Part shown: piece after piece, positions 38,501-46,559 of the stretch
Layout of the letters: each line of letters starts with the position of its first letter
Position numbering within the stretch: the first letter of the stretch is position 1
NCBI GenBank assembly: GCA_015233155.1
Contig: JADFYG010000001.1
Location: 186,001-250,000 of the forward strand
Direction of reading: 5' to 3'
Source: Candidatus Rifleibacteriota bacterium
GTDB taxonomy: Bacteria; Muiribacteriota; Ozemobacteria; Ozemobacterales; Ozemobacteraceae
Length of the DNA: 64,000 bases
Position numbers and translations under genes: made by a program
The notes under the pieces: generated by a model
Databases searched by the model: none
What the model was told of the DNA's origin: nothing
Seen by the model: only the letters and a program-made list of their open reading frames with translations

Positions 38501-38892
38501 TTTTTACGAAATTCAGGAATGTGGTCGCGGAACAGGGCGAGGAGGTAGCCCTCGCTGGTTAAACGAGAACGCTGAATATTCAATTCCCGGACAAAATAAC
38601 TGGTAAGTCGCTCATCCTCTTCTGCATAAGTGCTGAAGGTGTATCCACGAAACCCTTGATACAAAAGAGCCACCGGAAGGAGAAAAAAAACCAGGAACAA
38701 GGCGATCCAGAGTATTCCGATGCGAAGCGCGGAACTTCTGGCAACGACAGGCGGTGTTACGGAATTGGTACCCGGCAAGGGCGTTTTTGGAGAAGGCAAA
38801 TTATCGAATGCATTTGCGGATTCCCCGCGCGGGGAAGTCGGCGAAGAAGCCGAAACTGCCGAATCGATAGGCACTTCAGGAGAATCTGCCAT
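35560..38892 (-). CDS. Four-TM HAMP-GAF-GGDEF diguanylate cyclase
   Basis: 1110 residues. Layout: cytosolic Ser/Pro-rich N-terminus (1-55), TM1 (about 57-80), an external sensor region, TM2/TM3 (about 385-440), a second external region, TM4 followed by HAMP (LTRAFLQPITSISEATRALA), a GAF-like domain, then GGDEF. The active-site loop is RYGGEEL (GGEEL at 1016-1020), with DIDHFKLINDNYGHQTGD upstream, so it should make c-di-GMP. An inhibitory-site RxxD (R-T-T-D) sits five residues before GGEEL. The next two genes encode pseudopilins in ATGA overlap. The topology mirrors the SpoIIE phosphatase at 15231. Confidence 0.93.
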   Translation of the reverse strand: MADSPEVPIDSAVSASSPTSPRGESANAFDNLPSPKTPLPGTNSVTPPVVARSSALRIGILWIALFLVFFLLPVALLYQGFRGYTFSTYAEEDERLTSYFVRELNIQRSRLTSEGYLLALFRDHIPEFRKNLGHTDKLSRLVNVLIQDLDTPSTVIVWNGKGETIFLRDSVSKASGEASASALSSLPTIIQEGHAFLTANLTLPSNDEGASFLRRHSSQLNALAQFVGPRFPWLTMCGAPGQLTRGNGTNSPPLIFWSFLSRDFSGSGGIAIVIPANCISETYGLKKALDEDPTANPEFTTGYVDLEQPEHLNLAFPRLNDIARSLMNDYRRNLVSPVCRDDWKMVVTPLTMSSSIRVFSLFSSAHLRRDQDNLLQNGVIVVGMVLILGLFFFLKTWYQLHNEGLSLRVKLTALFLLSISLPISLLLVVGLQFSLDRAFVLAETAKSHLREEIQKLDEGAAEYYRNKLVFLSALKRKTEFLNEDIETLKSTCREMYRSGPIRHVYVVDASGTIRFDQDYLFEEADRKEFISELGRRALQFAGSDVVDDSQDQHGRDSIGRDLLNQLAREHGKLQQILWPGSSGRVYLFLDLITPVATTGRMLPVRALILTMDKDTLDEEYLRMAVKSPRRRESDLRFFALQRSDHTQTIPELNPVIRSHLIPLISTTQPHDTLDSERIQLDEGEILTTLVPGKIMTGFYLGARMNWDEIMFSVRLIEWLVFASLLLSISGSGFLIFLLTRAFLQPITSISEATRALAGGNLNRVLPVYDRDELGELCVAFNDMTIRLRNRLQELTVLYQLAQKASTSHNSGEILELVGQQLQEHLNAASYGTVWINEGEGIENIYLGEIQDSAMSAQIRTSMITAFGKRTMDLRPLESPDRHLLAVPFCYEEKDFGGIYLLFDATSPRFSLEEGSFIEMLRRQVSLIIENQRLFEQAVTDGLTHLFVRRFFLASLEKELSRSRRYGMDLSLILLDIDHFKLINDNYGHQTGDMILRETAQRILESIRTTDTPGRYGGEELAVFLPQTRHDDAFVVAERIRSTIASTKYPHNGQDLCVTVSIGLTSLCGRALSIEEFIDEVDQSMYKAKASGRNRIEVGKSEYDCTPDTKK

Positions 38893-38946
38893 ATATTTCA
38901 GTATCTAATGATAAACGAAATGAACAAAAATGTTATAGACGGACAA

Positions 38947-39570
38947 TCAGGGGCCAAAGACATTTTTCAATACAAAAATAACGAAACCGAGCCCTAATAA
39001 GACGAAAATAAGTGTAGTAGTCGGGTTTTGCGTGTAATTGAACTTGATGTTTTCCACCAGTGTCGGGGAATAACGTATCCAGCGGCGAAGATTTTCTGCA
39101 TGTTCACGATATTTGCTTATCTCCAGATACTTTGAATTGATAAGACCCGTGAACTGGAATTCGTGGTATCTGAAGGTTACTCGTTCATCACCGGTTAATA
39201 CACCGTGAAGATCGCAATACCAATCGTACACGTCATGGCTTTTCATAACAAAAAAATACCGACAATCGGATGTTGGCAAGACAGGTTTTTGTGGAAGATA
39301 CTTGTTCGTGAGAAACATCGTATACATGTCGTCGAATTTCGACCAGGTTGGAAGATCGGATCGCTCATTCTTCATATATTTCTCAACCGCATCACGCATC
39401 ATTTTCAGATTGTCGCGACAGGCTCTGGCCTTATCATTACTCGGGTCTACGGCCAGAAGTGGTGCGTTGCACCACGTGATAAAGATTAGGATCGCTATGG
39501 TCATCCTGAAAAAGCGATCAGCAAGAAAAAGCGGTGTACGACGATATGTTTCTTCCATGGGGATCTTCAT
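38947..39570 (-). CDS. Two-TM protein with pseudopilin-like exterior domain
   Basis: No named family recognised. A hydrophobic segment near the N-terminus (MTIAILIFITWCNAPLLA) may be a signal or anchor, and a C-terminal TM is clear (TLIFVLLGLGFVIFVL). Between them lies ACRDNLKMMRDAVEKYMKNE, then KYLPQKPVLPTSDCRYFF and YDWYCDLHG. This order (Cys, helix, 'YLP', 'C..Y', 'C.xHG') is like the periplasmic part of type II pseudopilins, though the pilin leader is absent. The start is uncertain: Met codons at 39591, 39570 and 39558 compete, with AGGAGG just upstream of 39570 but close. It is upstream of the GGDEF-pseudopilin set on the same strand. Confidence 0.6.
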   Translation of the reverse strand: MKIPMEETYRRTPLFLADRFFRMTIAILIFITWCNAPLLAVDPSNDKARACRDNLKMMRDAVEKYMKNERSDLPTWSKFDDMYTMFLTNKYLPQKPVLPTSDCRYFFVMKSHDVYDWYCDLHGVLTGDERVTFRYHEFQFTGLINSKYLEISKYREHAENLRRWIRYSPTLVENIKFNYTQNPTTTLIFVLLGLGFVIFVLKNVFGP

Positions 39571-39850
39571 GTCCTCCTGGGTGGATAGCATATACTATTT
39601 ATTAGTTGCATGGCACACACTCCCCATGGTCGTTTTTTTCCACATGGAGAAAATATCATACCGCTCTTTGATTGGAAATGCCAATGCGAATTTGCCCCTG
39701 ACGGATTGTCTGATTTTCCAGAATTCATTTTCCTCATTCAATAGTATGAAATATATTTATGATTAGAGGATAGTGAGAGTGCCGTTGCTTTTCTGAAGGA
39801 GTTGAAATATTGCAGAAATAATATTTCGCTGAGATCGAGAGGAGCGATAT

Positions 39851-40465
39851 ATGATGATTCAACGCATACGGGAGTATGGATTCACGGACGAAGCTGTGTT
39901 GAAAGCAATGGCTGCTGTTCCACGACACGAGTTTGTTCCGAAATCCGACAATTTGCTTGCCTATGATGACACGCCCATTCCGATAGGGCATGGACAAACC
40001 ATTTCCCAGCCATATATTGTCGCTGAAATGACACACCAGCTGAATCTATGCCCGACATCCCGCGTCCTTGAAATAGGAACGGGGTCGGGATATCAGGCAG
40101 CCATTCTCTCTATTTTTACGCCTCACGTATATACGATCGAAGCCATCGACTCTCTTGCAAAAGAAGCAAAGGAACGACTGGATCGTCTTGGATACAATTC
40201 TGTTCATGTGCGGAATGGAGACGGTTACAATGGATGGCTGGACGAGGCTCCGTTTGATGGCATCATCGTCACCTGTGCTGCCGGGCAAATCCCTCCGCCG
40301 CTGATTGAGCAATTGGCTCCGGGGGGGAGGCTGATAATTCCGGTTGGCGATCAGTGCTGCACGCAGTGGCTTGTACTCGTAATCAAGGAGTCTGATGGTA
40401 CGATTACAACTAAGAAACTCATGGCCGTAAGGTTTGTCCCGTTAGTGCATCATGATGTCGAATAA
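39851..40465 (+). CDS. pcm: Protein-L-isoaspartate O-methyltransferase
   Basis: Pcm repairs isoaspartyl residues in damaged proteins using SAM. Diagnostic motifs: VPRHEFVP, AYDDTPIPIGHGQTISQPYI, the SAM motif VLEIGTGSGYQAAIL, and a C-terminal APGGRLIIPVGD with the L-I-P run before it. GAGAGGAG precedes the ATG at suitable distance; a second Met follows immediately. At 204 residues it is a normal PCMT. A hairpin terminator follows. Confidence 0.95.
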   Translation: MMIQRIREYGFTDEAVLKAMAAVPRHEFVPKSDNLLAYDDTPIPIGHGQTISQPYIVAEMTHQLNLCPTSRVLEIGTGSGYQAAILSIFTPHVYTIEAIDSLAKEAKERLDRLGYNSVHVRNGDGYNGWLDEAPFDGIIVTCAAGQIPPPLIEQLAPGGRLIIPVGDQCCTQWLVLVIKESDGTITTKKLMAVRFVPLVHHDVE

Positions 40466-40483
40466 CGCAGGGTGCTAATTATA

Positions 40484-40524
40484 AAAAAGCACAACAAGTT
40501 CATTTATTGCTTGTTGTGCTTTTT
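40484..40524. terminator. Rho-independent terminator after pcm
   Basis: The arms at 40484-40498 and 40510-40524 are exact 15-bp complements around an 11-nt loop: a GCACAACAAG stem bounded by A and T runs, so it can work on both strands. It lies 18 bp after the pcm stop and about 65 bp before the 3' end of the convergent metalloprotease-like gene. Confidence 0.85.
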
Positions 40525-40590
40525 CATGTCACAAATATTGTGCGAGTTAGTATAAGTGATAGATTTCAATTGTCCATATTATACTCAATT

Positions 40591-41970
40591 TCAACGGTTA
40601 TCCACATGATAGCCAAATTCAACCCCATTCATGATTTTGTCTTTAATGAATTCATATCTGGCCGGGTCGGTTTGTTTCATCTGGGGGCCGATTTGCCAAT
40701 AATCACGGACAGACTCTGCCATATCCTCTTTGTCATTAGTGTTTCCGTAACTGCTTACCGATTGAGGATTAGGGCTTCCATTGGCCCAGAATTGGCTTGT
40801 CCAGGCTTGCATGATGTCAGGATGGGCACCCTGGAAATTGTGTGTCATCTCGTGAACGAAAGGTCCCTGGAAGGATCTTCCTTCGACTGAGCAGTCGGCC
40901 AAATACAGGTTTCCTCGCATGTCGCTCCATCCAAGGGCACCAGGTTGGGCATTGTCATTTTCGCGATAGATATCTTTTGTGCAGGATCTGAAATTATCCG
41001 GGAGGGTGTCGAGAATACTATTGGCTTCGTCCTTCTGGGCCTGTGTCCATTTTGATGAACCATCATGGGCGCTTATGCCGTATTTCAAGCCAGTAGGTCC
41101 AACGCTCGTGTCTGGAGGCGGTGTTGGCACTGGAGTTGGGACTGGAGTCGGCTCTGGTGTTGGAGCTGGTGTTGGCTCTGGCGTTGGTGCTGGCGTTGGA
41201 GCTGGCGTTGGGGCTGGCGTTGGAGCTGGCGTTGGAGCTGGCGTTGGAGCTGGCGTTGGAGCTGGTGTTGGCTCTGGCGTGGGTGCTGGCGTGGTTGGAT
41301 CTGGTGTTGGTGCTGGTGTCGGAGCTGGCGTTGGAGCTGGTGTTGGCTCTGGTGTTGGTGCTGGCGTTGGGACTGGAGTCGGGGCCGGAGGTGGGGTGCG
41401 TAATGCAGTCAGGAAATCGCTATATGCAGTTTGATACGCCGCAGCCGCAGCTGAGATTTCGGCTTCATCCTTTTTTTGCGCCATGGAATCGAGATATTTG
41501 TTGTAGGCTTCAAGGTAAATCTTCTGAGCCGCTGCAGCAGAAAGAATAGCTCCAGGCTGACTGACTGCTGCAGGTGTATTCGGACTATTTTTGTCTCTTA
41601 TCGATTCGCCGTGAACGACGGCCAGATAATTCTCGTAGGCTCTTTCATAGTCTCTCATGGCAGAAGATATCTCGGAATCACTGCCCTGTTGTCTGAGAAC
41701 TTCCTGGTATCGGCTGTAAGCGTCCTGATAGGCTTGCAAAGCCGCCCGAGCAGCAGCAGAATCGGTTTGCGTTCCAACTTCGGATTCAGTTGTCGTACTG
41801 GTACAGGTGTCATTTCCTGTGATCGGATTTGCTTCTCCGGATTGTTCCGCTTTGTGGATGGTATCCAGGACGGAGCTATCTCCGTACGCTTCAGAGTGAC
41901 TCATAAAGCACATTGTTGCAAGAAGAACGATTGTTGTCAGAACACCCACCCGTTCTTTCGTGTACCGCAT
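40591..41970 (-). CDS. Secreted HExxH metalloprotease-like protein with Pro-Thr repeat linker
   Basis: 459 residues: signal peptide ([17 protein letters not shown]), two helical-hairpin repeats (about 70-115 and 145-190; [15 protein letters not shown] and [12 protein letters not shown] types), a linker of about 95 residues built from PAPTP/PEPTP units, and a C-terminal domain of about 160 residues. The latter has the zinc motif VHEMTHNFQ and a downstream acidic [12 protein letters not shown], a spacing like the ATLF/Pro-Pro endopeptidase gluzincins. Substrate unknown; the linker suggests a surface-displayed enzyme. No sorting motif is obvious at the C-terminus. Confidence 0.75.
   Translation of the reverse strand: MRYTKERVGVLTTIVLLATMCFMSHSEAYGDSSVLDTIHKAEQSGEANPITGNDTCTSTTTESEVGTQTDSAAARAALQAYQDAYSRYQEVLRQQGSDSEISSAMRDYERAYENYLAVVHGESIRDKNSPNTPAAVSQPGAILSAAAAQKIYLEAYNKYLDSMAQKKDEAEISAAAAAYQTAYSDFLTALRTPPPAPTPVPTPAPTPEPTPAPTPAPTPAPTPDPTTPAPTPEPTPAPTPAPTPAPTPAPTPAPTPAPTPAPTPEPTPAPTPEPTPVPTPVPTPPPDTSVGPTGLKYGISAHDGSSKWTQAQKDEANSILDTLPDNFRSCTKDIYRENDNAQPGALGWSDMRGNLYLADCSVEGRSFQGPFVHEMTHNFQGAHPDIMQAWTSQFWANGSPNPQSVSSYGNTNDKEDMAESVRDYWQIGPQMKQTDPARYEFIKDKIMNGVEFGYHVDNR
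41115..41398 (-). repeat. Coding minisatellite for the PAPT linker
   Basis: Degenerate 12-bp units (GGCGTTGGAGCT and variants on the plus strand) repeat about 23 times and encode Pro-Ala/Glu-Pro-Thr on the minus strand. Unit number is likely to vary between strains. Antisense Gly/Val frames here are repeat artefacts. Confidence 0.85.
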
Positions 41971-42195
41971 ATTTTTGTCTCCTCTGAATGCGTTTATAAA
42001 GACTGCTTATTTTCATTCTACTCAGAAATTGCGAAAAGGAAAAGAAAAACGGCTAAATGTTTAGTTTTTGGAATGAACTGCGGGTAATTTGCGACTTGAT
42101 GGGTTGGGACGATCCGATGGATTGCCCTGGGAGAGCGCGCAAACATGACTAGAACCTCATCGAGTCCTGGAAAAATACAGAATAAAGGCTACAGC

Positions 42196-42224
42196 TTGAC
42201 CCTTGAATCGAAACCAGTTACACT
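42196..42224 (+). promoter_or_regulatory. Sigma-70-like promoter for tRNA-Arg
   Basis: TTGACC at 42196-42201 and TACACT at 42219-42224 are separated by 17 bp. The expected transcript start, near 42231, lies about 16 bp before the mature tRNA. Confidence 0.6.
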
Positions 42225-42246
42225 CATGGGGTTTCCGATAAGCTCC

Positions 42247-42320
42247 GCGCCTATAGCTCAGGTGGATAGAGCACAGGATTCCTAATCCTGTTGCCCCAGG
42301 TTCGAGTCCTGGTAGGCGCA
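42247..42320 (+). tRNA. tRNA-Arg (anticodon CCT)
   Basis: Cloverleaf by eye: acceptor GCGCCTA/TAGGCGC, D-arm GCTC...GAGC, anticodon stem CAGGA/TCCTG with loop TTCCTAA giving anticodon CCT, a short variable loop, T-arm CCAGG-TTCGAGT-CCTGG and discriminator A at 42320. The CCA end is not encoded (CTG follows). It reads AGG codons. The accessory region begins directly after it. Confidence 0.96.
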
Positions 42321-42369
42321 CTGTATTGATGCGGGTTTACGTTGGTATGCCATGCCGCCTTGGTGCGAG

Positions 42370-42390
42370 TGTCAGACAAATTGTCAGACA
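42370..42390. repeat. Tandem TGTCAGACA direct repeats just after tRNA-Arg
   Basis: Nine-base repeats at 42370-42378 and 42382-42390, 12 bp apart, lie 50 bp downstream of the tRNA gene. Such short repeats beside a tRNA can be arm-type integrase sites, but no integrase is present in the window, so this is only a suggestion. Confidence 0.35.
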
Positions 42391-42423
42391 TTTTATATGG
42401 CTATTTGCCCTGAAAACAAGACA

Positions 42424-42894
42424 TCAGACTCCATCTGCGATTGGGAGAGGCTCCGCCGATTCATCAGATATTTTCAAATTACCACTGGCAGTTCTTATCA
42501 ATTCGATCCACGAATTATTTATCAGTGAACCTTCAACGTCGGGAGAATCGCAAATTGTCAAAACATTCCAGTATGACTGTTTCAGCGCCTCAGCCATGTT
42601 TTCGCGGGCTAATTCATTCTGCGAATGGATAATTACCGGACAAATCGGTTTCATGTGCTTCATAAATTCCACAATCGCACAGCCGCAATCCTGGCTCATC
42701 ATCCCGCAAGATCGTTTTATTTCGGAGAGATCGTGATCGAGAGAAATGAGTCCAATATGGGAAGCGGAAAAAGCCAGTTCCAGAATGAAATCAATGGGAT
42801 CTGCACAGATTGTGAATTCAAAACCGTCCGACTCCAAGATCATTTGAAATAATCGTCTGCGGCACGCATCGTCTTCCAGGATAAGAATTCGCAT
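42424..42894 (-). CDS. Cyclic-phosphate-processing receiver-like (cREC) protein
   Basis: 156 residues with a receiver-like fold. The N-terminus (MRILILEDDACRRRLFQMIL) has the acidic pair of a response regulator, but the core motifs are those I remember for the cREC family: SLDHDLSE, CGMMSQDCGCAIVEFM, and PVIIHSQNELARENM. That family was predicted by comparative genomics to handle cyclic phosphate ends in RNA-repair contexts rather than to take part in two-component signalling. It follows the broken VWA and TPR genes on the same strand. Confidence 0.75.
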   Translation of the reverse strand: MRILILEDDACRRRLFQMILESDGFEFTICADPIDFILELAFSASHIGLISLDHDLSEIKRSCGMMSQDCGCAIVEFMKHMKPICPVIIHSQNELARENMAEALKQSYWNVLTICDSPDVEGSLINNSWIELIRTASGNLKISDESAEPLPIADGV

Positions 42895-42940
42895 CCAAGA
42901 AACTCCTTTCAGATCTGTCGCGCAGATATGTGTAACAACC

Positions 42941-43967
42941 TTAACTACAGACTTCGATTACCGTTCCCCACGGCGCGCGGGCATGGTTTTTCGGGGTCAG
43001 CCATATGACAGGGAATGCAGGTTTGTTCTCCGGAAAACTGCTTGCCAGATCCGTTATTCCGACGAATAAAGCAGGTCTTTTCTGATGATTTTCCAGCCAA
43101 TGAAATATTGGCCTATGATCTGTTCCTCCTCCGCCTTTCACCTGGAGCCTTTGCACGAACGAAGCAATCCGACAAGTCGGAATTACCTGTTGTATTTTGG
43201 CGTCACCAACCAGGACCAGGCAGCTGTCAGCCAATTCCGATAGCTGGGAGATCATATTAAGAGCGTGACTCAGCACTTCTGGTGACATGCTGCCGGACGT
43301 GTCGAGAGCGATCACGAGCTCAGACACGCTTTCTCCAACGATTCCGGGAACGATGAGATCCTGCCATAGATAACGCCGATTGGGGCGCGTTCTGGAGTAT
43401 TCGTCTTTGCACTGCAGCGATTGTTCGGCATACTGAAAAAACAGTCGGCGCCAGTCGTGACGGCGGACGGCTCCGCTTCTCGATTAGTTGAATCAAGTGA
43501 TTGTCCGGCAGGTTTCCACGCTGACCTGATTTTTTCCAGTATTTCAGGGCTTCCCGAATTTTTTCTTGCAACTCGTCCAGATCGTGTTCGGAAAGCGAGT
43601 TCGGAAGATGGATATCCAGTCCGCCCTGATGATCGATCACTCCATCGAATACCAGTTCACCGTCTCCGGATTCACTTTCGTCACTATCGTCAGAACTGGT
43701 CTTCGTCGTTTTATTCACGCGACCTTCCGGCAAATCACGTTGATTTTTCCAGCCAGGAAGCCGCAATTTGATCACGACACGTCTGATTGCCCTTTCGATG
43801 AGTAATTTTTGGTAAATCGATTCAGCTGGCAATTCGTCAAACCGATGGTCAAGAAGTATCCCGATGATCTCCTCATTTTCCAGTCGGAATTGAGGTATCT
43901 GATAGAGTCGTTTGCTCGAACCTGATTCGGATGAGATGTCAGCAACGATGTTCGCATGCCTTCTTTA
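42941..43967 (-). pseudogene. Frameshifted VWA-like (DUF2201-type) protein
   Basis: The C-terminal half reads in one frame as a VWA-like domain (ELVIALDTSGSMSPE MIDAS motif, GGGGTDHRPIF, then ITDLASSFPE). The N-terminal half, in a second frame, contains DHRFDELPAESIYQKLL and an acidic Ser/Asp-rich linker. The frames join near 43455-43490: after IEKRS the homologous continuation VRRHDWRRLFFQYAEQ lies in the other frame, so a single-base frameshift separates them. The upstream frame meets a stop near 43968 with no ATG or GTG in between, so the first part of the family domain (metallopeptidase-like in DUF2201 proteins) is also missing. Non-functional, or a sequencing error. Confidence 0.7.
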
Positions 43968-45046
43968 CCCACTCCGGGGGCAGGAGTGTCAGGATCTGTT
44001 TGTCGCGGTCCGGCACATATACACCGCCAATCTCAGCGGGGTCCCGCTGTGAAAGGCGAATGTCGATGAGCGGCAAATCCTGGGATAGACAAAAATCATC
44101 AGGCCACTGTTGTCGCACCAGGCGATGCTTCCGTCATCACGCCTAAATATGAATCCATTGAATATGGCTTCATATGCCTTTTGTGGTTGTTCCATCGTGA
44201 GCAGTACCTTGGCTTGTTCGAAGCGGCATGTTACAAGATCATCCGAGAACAAGTTTGTGAAGTCACACTCACGGTCCGGTTCAAGCAGGGCGGCTTGCCG
44301 CTCCAGGTTTTCGACCGCTTCTGGAAATCGCCGGAGTGCTATCATGGCTCTGGCCCTGATTTCGTATCGTGCCTGATTGTCTTCGTCTTCAGAGGGCGTT
44401 TCACCCAAAATTTTAAGTGCGACTTCTGGTTTTCCGGCTTTTATGAAAGAATCAGCTATATAAGAAGTGGCTCTGCACATTCCTGATTGAAATCGTAATT
44501 CTGAAAGCGTTCTTCGACTTCGCTTACTCGGCCCAGGTGCAGAAGTGCTCGTATTTCGTCATCGATCGGAATATATTGGCCCGGGACAACAGCTCGAGTT
44601 TTTTCATAGCATTCGAGAGTGGCTTCGGCCTTGCCGGTGGCCAGGAGGGCATGGGTCATCAAGGAAAACCATTGGTATGGGCCGGGGTCTTTCGCGAAGA
44701 CTTCTGAAAATGCCTCCGCTGCGGTTTCCCACTTTTTAGCCCGGTATGCTATTTTGCCCAATTCAACCCAGACGCTGGTTGCAGAGTCGTTGAGGGCGAG
44801 AGCCGTTTCAAACGACGAAATGGCGTCATTCGAATAAACTCCGGACAAATCGGGTAAGCACGGGGCGCCACGAAAAAAGAATGGAATAGCTGTCCGTGAA
44901 TACTGCGCACCCAGTTGTGCCCATAATTCAGCGTTTCTGAAGTTCAGGCTGAGTTTTTCTTTCAGTCTTGCGACTTCATCAAAGTCCGTTCTCTCTATCC
45001 GGAGCAGTTTCGCGGCTTTATCTATGGAAAATTCAGTCGTTTTCAT
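43939..45046 (-). pseudogene. TPR-repeat protein gene with two frameshifts
   Basis: The start at 45046 has AAGGAGCG at good spacing. The protein begins MKTTEFSIDKAAKLLRIER, then carries TPR-like helical pairs (NAELWAQLGAQYSRTA, ATSVWVELGKIAYRAKKWET). A frameshift near 44460-44475 moves the frame from FQNYDFNQEC into ATSYIADSFIKAGKPEVALK, and a second near 44105-44125 moves it from GSIAW into WPDDFCLSQDLPLIDIRLSQ, ending in VKKACEHRC. Each join restores sensible sequence, so one ancestral gene of about 365 codons is inferred. Its first 25 codons are duplicated at 46934-47007. Confidence 0.65.
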
Positions 45047-45620
45047 TGATTCGCTCCTTGTCTCAAAATAGAAGTCCGGCAAGAATTGCGTGAATCAGGA
45101 GTCGCTCTTATTCAAAATTCATACCCATCCGAAAACTGCACTATCGCCTTTTTCTCCAACCGGGTGTCGGACCATTGTTTTCAAAGTAAATCATCGTAAT
45201 ATCGCCATTTGCAGGCGGCGCTGGCGGCATTCCAGGCACAATATGCTGCCTCAGGATATCGAAGAGTGAATAGTGCTCGAACAGGTCCAGCTGGATGATG
45301 GCTTCGAAGAGATTTGTCTCGGAAACGTATCTAAATGGTATTCCACATTTGCTAGCGCATGTCGTTTGAGGTCAGCGGTTTTCAGCATTCTGGAAAAATC
45401 TCCGCAGCCCAATCACAGAGGCTGTGGCATGGCTGTGGAGTGGAAGGAAGGGGATTGCGTCGCCTTCATAAATTACATAAACCGGGGAAAATCGAGAGAA
45501 GAAACATCTTTTTTTGGCATTCTTTATTTGGTCGACCCTGGCTGCCTCTGGTATCTCAACCCCTTGGAAATTGAAGCCAATGAGGCCATGTCCCATCAGG
45601 ATCCGTTGCCCAAATTCAGA
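44973..45620. repeat. Copy A of a duplicated accessory segment (internally deleted)
   Basis: 44973-45342 matches 46934-47304 at about 90% identity by eye, and 45348-45620 matches 48030-48301. The 725 bp that separate the two blocks in copy B are missing here, so copy A is copy B with an internal deletion. The blocks carry the TPR gene 5' end, the 3' end of the 244-residue protein gene, and a structured leader element. Confidence 0.85.
45141..45342 (-). pseudogene. 3' remnant of the 244-residue protein gene
   Basis: This stretch encodes the last 60-odd residues of the protein at 47102-47836 (IIQLDLFEHYSLFDILRQ, then GDITMIYFENNG and the stop) with a few substitutions. The 5' two-thirds of the gene and its start are deleted. 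Confidence 0.75.
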
Positions 45621-45919
45621 TATTGTGCCGAATGGAGCCGAGGTCGACGATACCTTCACTCGCTTTCGAATTCTGGTATACTCGTCGCGAAGATATCCCT
45701 TTTGATCGTTAAAACATTGTTTGAGGCTCGAATGTCATGCTTTTAAGATTGTTTCACAAATCATTTTCGGAATTGCTCAACTTATCTGATAGGCCTAAGA
45801 TCGTTATTCTTAAGCGGTTTCCTAGCCATTATCTCCTTCATACCTGTAGTTTTCGCCTGTTTCAACCAGCTTTCGATTCATTTCAGCAAAACAAATCCTA
45901 CCAGTCAGAGCACATCGCA

Positions 45920-45979
45920 ATGCCGCGGACATTGCGTGTTGAAATAGACCAGGCCATCCCCGCATCGATCGATGATTAA
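45920..45979 (+). pseudogene. 19-codon antitoxin-like N-terminal fragment
   Basis: MPRTLRVEIDQAIPASIDD looks like the beginning of a ribbon-helix-helix or similar antitoxin but stops after 19 codons and overlaps the zeta-type toxin start by 8 bp. It may be a truncated partner or a leader peptide. Low confidence. Confidence 0.25.
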
Positions 45980-46559
45980 GAAGCCTTTGTTCGTAATTAT
46001 TGCCGGTCCTAATGGTGCGGGAAAAACAACCTGTGCGAAGAGGCTTATTCCCTCCGACGTCCCCTTCATAAATGCTGACGAGATTGCCAACGGCTTGCCG
46101 TTGGAGATTGGCATAAACCCGGATATGGCGGCTAGTCGAGCTTTGCTGAAAGCAATGAGCGAATGCGAAGCCACAAGAGCGAGTTTCGCAATCGAAACAA
46201 CCCTTGCCAGTAAAACACTGACCGCCAAAATACGGCATTTTCAAAAAGCCGGATATCATGTTCAGATGATTTTTCTATGGCTTTCTTCTGTCGATCTCGC
46301 CATCGACCGCGTCATGGAACGGGTTCGACGTGGCGGTCACTCGATCCCAGCCACGACTATCAGAAGAAGATATGCTTCAGGAATAAAGAACTTCTTCGAA
46401 TTGTACAAGAATCTGCCCGACTCATGGAGGTTTTTCGACAATTCAATATTAGGTGAACCCCGACTCTTGGCTACCGGTACTGCAACTGAACTAGCACCGG
46501 AACACATTATTTTGTCTGACTTGTGGAATACGATCCTGGAGGGAATCCGACGTGGCTGA
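45972..46559 (+). CDS. Zeta-toxin-family P-loop kinase
   Basis: 195 residues with the zeta-type pattern: Walker A IIAGPNGAGKTTCAKRL, FINADEIA (Asp at the substrate site), ASFAIETTLASKT, and a second part with R-R-G-G-H followed by RRRYASGIKNFFELY. Zeta toxins phosphorylate UDP-N-acetylglucosamine in characterised systems; chromosomal relatives vary. A small gene overlaps the 3' end by 8 bp and is probably its partner. The pair lies between the two halves of the duplicated operon and is on the opposite strand, suggesting separate acquisition. Confidence 0.87.
   Translation: MIKKPLFVIIAGPNGAGKTTCAKRLIPSDVPFINADEIANGLPLEIGINPDMAASRALLKAMSECEATRASFAIETTLASKTLTAKIRHFQKAGYHVQMIFLWLSSVDLAIDRVMERVRRGGHSIPATTIRRRYASGIKNFFELYKNLPDSWRFFDNSILGEPRLLATGTATELAPEHIILSDLWNTILEGIRRG

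Noticed and set aside
41115-41398. CRISPR-like array
   Set aside because: The units are contiguous 12-bp tandem repeats without spacers, and they encode a Pro-Thr linker.
40979-41434. Gly-Val repeat protein on the plus strand, and a second Leu-Glu-rich frame beside it
   Set aside because: Both are antisense readings of the 12-bp minisatellite inside the metalloprotease-like gene.
42326-42736. 136-residue gene directly after tRNA-Arg on the plus strand
   Set aside because: It is antisense to the cREC gene, has no ribosome-binding site and shows no recognisable sequence.
45273-45746. 157-residue plus-strand protein
   Set aside because: It crosses the junction of the repeat blocks, antisense to the 244-residue gene remnant, and reads through the structured leader repeat.
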